Origin: Olpidium bornovanus S191
Lineage: Eukaryota > Olpidiomycota
NCBI GenBank assembly: GCA_017911155.1
Contig: JAEFCI010003226.1
Coordinates: forward strand, 1-13,022
Reading direction: 5' to 3'
DNA: 13,022 nucleotides
The position numbers and the translations under genes are program-made. The notes beneath the pieces were generated by a model, which saw only the letters and a list, made by a program, of their open reading frames with translations, was not told the DNA's origin and ran no database searches. Position 1 is the stretch's first letter. The number at the start of each line of letters is the position of its first letter. This document shows, piece after piece, positions 7,722 to 13,022 of the stretch.

Positions 7722-8945
7722 AAACCAACATTTCGTTATGGCGGCAGAGCCTTAAATGCACAATCTAGTATCAAGAATGTATATAGATGATCCGGTCTTT
7801 GCGAAATCCTAGTCAAATATATGGACGGGTTTTCCATTCTCTAGAAATCTCATTAAGAATTGGAAAACGACCTAAATATCCGTCACAGGTCTAACCACCC
7901 CTTGACTTCACGCGGAGACAACAAGCAATGCAACGCAACACATGATGCCACGCAAAGCAAAAGCTCAAAGGCTATGAATGCGAAAATTGAGCACGGTCCC
8001 GGGCAGCTGCTGATAATTTGCAACTCCAATACTGGGTCGAGAAACATTCAATTTTTCCGGATCAGGATGGACCAGACTTATCCTGGTCTTCCGTACTTTC
8101 TTTGGGAGCAGAGAAGTCACCCATGCGACCAGCTTAGGGGTGTTCTCATGGAATCTAATGTATCTGCAGGGCGGCTGCACGGTAGCCGGATCTGTTTTCA
8201 GTCTGCTACATCTCAAACGTCCAATCGGCCATTTGAACTTTCAAGGAATTTCCTTCATGACTAAGCCCAAGTAAATTGACTGGAATACGCTATGTGAACC
8301 CGGACAATGTTTAAGGACAGCATAAATTAGCAGAAAAGAGAAGCTGACGGACGAGGAGATGCTCGGCGGCTAAAGCGAGAGGGGTGACTGAGATCGAGGA
8401 ACCCAGGCCCCAGATTCGCTCAACTGCCGCCCTACCTGTTGCAACCCTTCGTTCTGATCTAGGCGTACTGTCGCGGCTTGCCCCCAGGAAGGGCAAAATG
8501 GAAACACCAGCTGCTGCTTGGTATTTGCGCACGACCAGGTTGGTGTGCGTAACGGGTAAGCGTGCTCCCGCACCGAGGCGACCCGTCCCCAGGACACGGG
8601 AAATCGTGAGTGCTGTCAAGGTTCTTCAAAGGAGGAGAGCAGCGGGTGGTAGGCAAATATCGACTGGGCCGTGTTTGTCGTTACCGTCGTCGTTGTCGTC
8701 CGCGACCGCCTCTCGCCTGCTGCGGCGTTGCCGCAGCCTTACGTGCGGGGGTCGGCGGTTAGGGAAACTGAGGTAGGGAGGTGCACGGAGAGTGGCAGAT
8801 CCGGGCCCTTCACTTAGTCCTGGGTCCCCCTTTCACCACAGTTATCAGAAAAGGTCGCCGAGTGTGAACAAATTCGCGCTCCGACACGCGACCGTGCTCG
8901 CGAAAACGCGAACGCAACGGCCCGCGTGCGGCTGCCGCCGGGGAC
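7722..8945. other. Region between SMN and trehalose phosphorylase; no supported gene
   Basis: Open frames at 7860-8264 and 8384-8776 (plus) and 7965-8216 (minus) exist, but the two plus-strand ones lack an ATG at their heads and none has a recognisable motif. Strong donor-like sites occur at about 8553 (GTAAGC) and 8605 (GTGAGT), so part of 8490-8900 could be a spliced 5' untranslated leader of the next gene; this is inference. An 8-bp hairpin lies at 8719-8737. Confidence 0.5.
8719..8737. repeat. GC-rich hairpin upstream of the trehalose phosphorylase
   Basis: GCTGCGGC and GCCGCAGC pair perfectly around a GTT loop, about 210 bp before the start codon. If transcribed it would form a stable stem in the leader. 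Its role is unknown, and it may be a chance feature of GC-rich sequence. Confidence 0.5.
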
Positions 8946-11206
8946 ATGACTGCGACGAAGCTCCCGGTCCCTGTCGTCGTCGGGATCGCTGTGAGGTACC
9001 AGCCGGTCGCGAAGTTCGGCATGTACGTGCACGAAAGCTTCTGGACTTTGGAGTTCGACGAACAGAACTCGGATTCGGACAGAGAAAAGGACGAGCAGGC
9101 GCTCCATACGGCCATCGTCCGCCATGTCCAGTGTTTTCAGCGCAGTGGTAACTACAAAGGTAACCCTGTCTTTTTCACCGGGCTGTGCCTGAGTATGTTT
9201 TGCTTTCCCTGTATCGCGTGTAACCTCCGTCTCTCGGCAGTGATCATTGCGGGCCTTGCGACGGACGGGACGCCGTCGGCCAACCGTGACAGCCCGGAAA
9301 GACTCCGGAAGCTGGCGCGCAAGCTTTGGTTTGAAGTAGATGTCCTCCCTTGCATTAGGCACGCTGAAGGACTCGGCCTACACGACCTCGCCTGCTCTGT
9401 CTCAAGGAAGGCTCTTCAGCATCTGGAGCACAGTCTGCTTCCTGGAATCGTTCGAGTCGAGGTTGGCTGCAGGTTTGGCAGTTTATGTACTAACTTTGGA
9501 TCTATTTAACTGGAAACAGACCTAAGTTCCGTTCTTGCCACCCACCAGACACGAGGTTGAAGTAGATGCCAACGGCAGGCTGGAATTCGCTGATCTAGCC
9601 GATTACAGGGGTTTTTGCCGCCCGGAAACATGGGCCGAACTCCTCTCCACGGCCGATCGCGTGAATAAATGCAAGAAGTCCATCGTATTTTTTAACTCAA
9701 CTCCGCGTGGCGGTGGCGTCGCAATCATTCGGCATTCGACCATTCGACTTTGCAGGCTCTTGGGCATCAACGCCCATTGGTGCGTAGGCGGTGCCGTGCA
9801 TTCGTAGCAGAGCTCTCAGGAAAGCGCCATAACGATTTACAACATCTTGAAAACAGGCAGTGCCTTCGAGTTAAAAACTAATTGCCGTCCTGTTCTTCGA
9901 CAGGTACACAATGAAGCCAAATCCGGACATCTTCGTAGTCACGAAGAAGAAATTCCACAATGTCCTCCAGGGGGTGGCGACCGATACCTGGCTCGCAGAA
10001 GAGGATGAACGCCAGTACATCGAGTGGTGCCTGCAGAACGTGGACCGTTACTGGGCGGACCCCGACGGTCCCGTCGCGGGAGCGGACGTGATCGTTGTAG
10101 ATGACCCGCAGTCGAGCGGTATGATCAAGAGGTTAAAGGAGGTTAACCGGAGGGCGAAGTTCGTCTACCGCAGTCACATCGAGGTCAGGTCGGACCTGCT
10201 GAGGGACAGTTTTACCACTCAAGCGAGAACATGGAAGTTCCTCTGGCAAAGCATCCGACTGTGCGACGTCTTCGTGTCGCACCCAGTCGAAAGCTTTATC
10301 CCAGATGACGTCCGGGAGTCGGGGATGCAGATTCTTAAAATGCCCGCCATAACTGACCCTACCGACGGACTAAACAAGCCTCTCGACAAGTATTCGCTAA
10401 ATTATTATCACGCTCTGTTCAACCGCGCTGCCCTCGAAAATGGCGCGACAAAAGCGGATTTCACTCGTCCTTATTTCGTGCAGATATCGCGTTTCGACCC
10501 TTCCAAGGGCATACCAGATCTTGTGGATGCATACGTCGAGTTCCGACGATCACCAAAAACCGGCCGCTTTGAGACTCAGCAAATTCCCCAGCTTATTATC
10601 ACGGGCCACGGTTCCATAGACGATCCGGTAGAGTGTTCGGCGATCGCATTTTTGTGAGTCCACAGATCTTTAACGCTTCTCTATAATGCTTTTTTAAAGG
10701 AAGGCGTATCGGTACATAAAGAGATCATGGCGCACATTAAAAGTATTGTTGCGAGTGCCAGCGCGGAGAACGCCTTCTGCCCCAGCGGCGCAGAAGCTCG
10801 GGTATCGGACTCGACGGTCAAGGTCCAGGACATCGTGCGGGACATCCACGTTGTGCGTCTTTCGCCCTCGGACCGGACGCTTAACGCCCTCCTGCAAACG
10901 GCGCTCGCCGCGTTTCAGTTGAGCCATCGCGAGGGGTTCGAGATAAAGGTCACCGAGGCCCTCCTCAAAGGCGTTCCCGTCGTCGCGTACGCCGCCGGCG
11001 GCATCCCGCTCCAGATCCGGCACGAAATCGACGGCGTCCTGCTTCCCGTTGCCGACGTCCGCGGCGTCGCCAACGCCATGTGGCGTCTCGTTCTCGAGCC
11101 GGCATACCGCGCTCACCTCTCCAAGAACGCTCGCTCGCAAAACCGCGAAGAGTTCTTGACCCCTTGCAATGTACTCAAGTGGTGCAAGGTCATGCTCGAA
11201 TCCTGA
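8946..11206 (+). CDS. Trehalose phosphorylase, retaining GT4 (fungal / clock-controlled gene 9 type), complete
   Basis: Reversible phosphorolysis of trehalose to glucose and alpha-glucose 1-phosphate, probably cytosolic (no signal peptide). Five exons: 8946-9159, 9241-9472, 9549-9779, 9904-10627, 10700-11206; total 1908 nt, 635 residues plus TGA, every joint in frame. The N-terminal part (1-150) begins MTATKLPVPVVVGIAVRYQP. The GT-B core follows: KSIVFFNSTPRGGGVAIIRH (192-211, nucleotide-sugar fold glycine loop), FHNVLQGVA, YRSHIEVRSD (314-323), SRFDPSKGIPDL with R422 and K427, then REGFEIKVTEAL with the GT4 E-X7-E pair E545/E553, and AAGGIPLQI. Intron 2 has a perfect TACTAAC branch site. The donor at 10628 (GTAGAG) was chosen over a nearby GTGAGT because only it keeps frame (DDP joined to EGVSVHKEIM). 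The protein appears shorter at the C terminus than the roughly 700-residue family members I recall. Neighbouring genes give no functional hint. Confidence 0.92.
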
Positions 11207-11816
11207 AAAGGCCTTTGCGATAGGAGAAATATCCCGCGCTCCTGACCACTCTTCTATGAATTTTGGTCGCCTGATCTCTGGTTTATCGAATCTCTGCCGC
11301 AAAACAGAATGTATTTTCGGCTGTCCATTTGCGTTGTTGTCTGTTGTCTCTCCACCTCAGATAGAGACAACACCCTTCACAAGCCCATCTTGCAACGCCC
11401 ACCGTTGATTCATAAAGTTCCCAGGCACGCTTTACACGCTTGGCAAAACATACAACATATTCCCATCTTCAAAACTTTCTCCATTTGACGATCGGGCTGC
11501 GAAGAGCAAAGCAAGGAAGTCGGTAAACCTGAGCAAACGGTCGCTTGCGACGAGAACATAAGCTCAGAGCATGGCCGCTAAAAGCCTTACAGCCCCGCCT
11601 GCCGGGCTCCCCGTGGAACAACATCCTTTGCAATACCAGCGACGCAGGCTGCAGCACAGAAACGGCGTGCTGAAGGACATAGGTCGACTTTGATCAGGGT
11701 ATGAATAAGCTTTCGTTTCCAAAACGTGAGCTCGGAAAAAGACTTCGGAGCGGGGCGCCAATCGGAACAGGGGTTTCAAGCTAGTGGAAGCGTGTTTTTG
11801 ACGCCGTGGCCCGGGT
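11207..11816. other. Intergenic region and possible upstream exon of the palmitoyltransferase
   Basis: The first 350 nt hold nothing I can name; this is presumably the 3' end of the trehalose phosphorylase transcript and the promoter of the next gene. A 40-codon frame from ATG 11571 (MAAKSLTAPPAGLPVEQHPL, ending TGA near 11693) could be a first coding exon spliced to the palmitoyltransferase, but I could not find an unambiguous donor, so it is left out of the gene model. Confidence 0.4.
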
Positions 11817-13022
11817 ATGCCGGTTCGGGAACCGACGCCGCAGGCACCGTCACCACCGCCGCCGCCACCACGTTCGCGGCCCGAATGCGGAAAGTACTGC
11901 TGTAACGTGCGCCGCGACCGACTCCCGTGCAAGGTCCGTCTCGTCACCGGAGAGTCGCCGCTGGCCTTCCTCGTCGCTGCGCTCGCCCTGCTCGGGCCCA
12001 TAGGGGCGTACGCCGGTCTGGTGTAAGTCGGCCTCCATGCCGCTTTTGGTCGAACGGGCGCGGGGTCACCGGCTCAGGCGCTGGACTCCGAGATTTCCTG
12101 CAGGTTGCCTTACTATTGGTCTACCGTTCGGGCGCCAATCGTGGCCGCGTTCGCGATTTACCTCTTCCTGCTGGTGGTCGTCAGCATGCTGAAAGCGAGC
12201 TGGACGAATCCCGGTGTGAGTTTGTCAAACTAGTGTTTTTTCGCTCCTTTTCGCAGGGTTTCCAGGTTGACGAAACAGTGTCAGTTTCTCCCGAAATCCG
12301 TTGACGCCGACCTCGGCATCCCGACCAACGCGAGGTGGCCGACGATCTCTGGCTCTCGAATTGCGACCTACCGCACCCCGGAGATCGCCACCACTGCGGA
12401 ACCGCCCTTCACTGGCGTCCACGGCGGGGACATCCCACAGCGCCAGCTGCAACATTCTGTCCGTGCGCCGCCGCCGCGGATCGTGCCGGTCAAAGAGTCG
12501 GCTGGTCGATCGCCGGTGGTGTGCGAGGCGTCACAGAAGTACTGCGTGACCTGCAGGATCTGGAGGCCTCTCAGGTCCAGCCACTGTCCCATTTGCGACC
12601 GCTGCGTCGAAGTGGAGGACCGTAGGTTGGACTTGTTGCGGCTGATGCTACGTCGCAAAAGCCTGTTGCTCGCGGAGAATACGGTCTAATGCGCGGCCCC
12701 CCCCGCCGTTCGACCGAAAGATCACTGTGTCTGGTTGAACAATTGTGAGACAGCTCCCCAGCTTTGATATTCTTTTTGCCGGCGCATCAGATGCAAGAAA
12801 TATCCACCCCGCTGACGTTGATGACGTGAAAAAGGCGTCGGCCGGCGAAATTACCGCTATTTCTTCATCTTTATGTTCACCTGCACTCTCGTCTGCGTCT
12901 ATGTGCTCGTCACCTGCATCGCTATGCTCGTGCTGGTCTGGCTGGACGCCAACAGGGCCACCGCGGGAGGCGTCGGTTTCGGCCGCGCCATCGCGTGGTA
13001 CCCGGGAACTTTCATCCTCATG
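11817..13022 (+). CDS. Erf2-type DHHC palmitoyltransferase, 5' part (runs off the right edge)
   Basis: Membrane enzyme that S-acylates cysteines of target proteins; Erf2 acts on Ras at the ER with Erf4 in yeast. Exons: 11817-12022, 12104-12215, 12285-12621, 12721-12744, 12835-13022+, giving 289 codons in frame. A Pro-rich N terminus is followed by TM1 (PLAFLVAALALLGPIGAY, near residue 50), TM2 (IVAAFAIYLFLLVVVSML) and the NPGFLP turn typical after TM2. The cysteine-rich domain follows: KYCVTCRIWRPLRSSHCPIC, DRCVEVED, then HHCVWLNN and CVGRRNYRYFF. TM3 follows (FMFTCTLVCVYVLVTCIAML). The catalytic Cys of DHHC is coded at 12727-12729, within a 24-nt microexon. Introns 12622-12720 (GTAGGT) and 12745-12834 (GTGAGA) have CTAAT and CTGAC branch-like sites. 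TM4 and the C-terminal tail are missing. The start is uncertain: the family usually has more sequence before TM1, so an upstream exon near 11571 is possible. Confidence 0.88.
12721..12744 (+). other. 24-nt microexon carrying the catalytic DHHC cysteine
   Basis: The exon between AG at 12719-12720 and GT at 12745-12746 supplies the last two bases of the first His codon of DHHC, then H, C, V, W, L, N, N and the first base of the next Cys codon. Joining GAC-C to AT-CAC-TGT makes the D-H-H-C signature, and T to GC makes the Cys of NNCVG, so both boundaries are fixed to the base by the conserved motif. Both flanking introns are phase 1, so the exon can be skipped without breaking the frame. Confidence 0.88.

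Noticed and set aside
7860..8264. Plus-strand 134-codon frame
   Set aside because: Starts at TTG, has no motif and no flanking splice logic linking it to SMN or the next gene.
8384..8776. Plus-strand 130-codon frame before trehalose phosphorylase
   Set aside because: Starts at GTG, rich in Arg/Ser/Pro, no motif; a spliced leader is at least as likely.
8792..9362. Frames on both strands overlapping exon 1 and 2 of trehalose phosphorylase
   Set aside because: They are out of frame with the conserved protein and look like shadows of it.
10628..10657. Extending the fourth trehalose phosphorylase exon to the GTGAGT donor
   Set aside because: The phase does not match the acceptor at 10699, and the extra residues are absent from the family pattern at that point.
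11564..12001. Minus-strand 145-codon frame
   Set aside because: Antisense to the first palmitoyltransferase exon, with low-complexity Gly/Arg content and no motif.

Overview
The window looks like fungal nuclear DNA. The coding parts are cut by many short GT-AG introns (about 61 to 124 nt), several with CTAAC, CTAAT or CTGAC branch-site-like sequences ahead of the acceptor. The proteins are a GT4 trehalose phosphorylase, an Erf2-type DHHC palmitoyltransferase and an SMN-family protein, and the repeats include a degraded Ty3/Gypsy-like element. A basidiomycete is my best guess, but this is inference; other intron-rich fungi are not excluded. I rebuilt the gene models by hand from splice sites, reading frame and family motifs.

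Left part (1 to about 4600): repeat-rich and non-genic. A minus-strand LTR retrotransposon enters from the left edge: a broken gag (1-727), a very GC-rich leader full of short tandem repeats (728-1560), a primer-binding site that looks like half of the initiator tRNA-Met (1561-1580), and a candidate LTR of 162 bp (1581-1742). It abuts a plus-strand element whose leader is built of TTCG-type repeats (about 1743-2158). That leader is followed by a gag-like pseudogene with a frameshift and an in-frame stop (about 2158-3686), then decayed coding-like sequence. The lack of an LTR or PBS for the second element next to the LTR of the first suggests a nested insertion.

Middle (4600 to 6100): no gene recognised. 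A 351-bp segment bounded by perfect 14-bp inverted repeats (5548-5898) lies about 200 bp upstream of the next gene and could be a small non-autonomous DNA element.

Right part (6100 to end): three plus-strand host genes. (1) An SMN (survival motor neuron) ortholog in about eight small exons, with the Gemin2-binding motif near the N terminus, the YG box near the C terminus and no Tudor domain. (2) A complete five-exon trehalose phosphorylase of 635 residues (8946-11206). (3) The first part of an Erf2-like palmitoyltransferase (11817 to beyond the edge), whose catalytic DHHC motif falls in a 24-nt microexon. The three genes act in separate processes (snRNP assembly, trehalose metabolism, protein S-acylation), and nothing in the sequence suggests a shared pathway.
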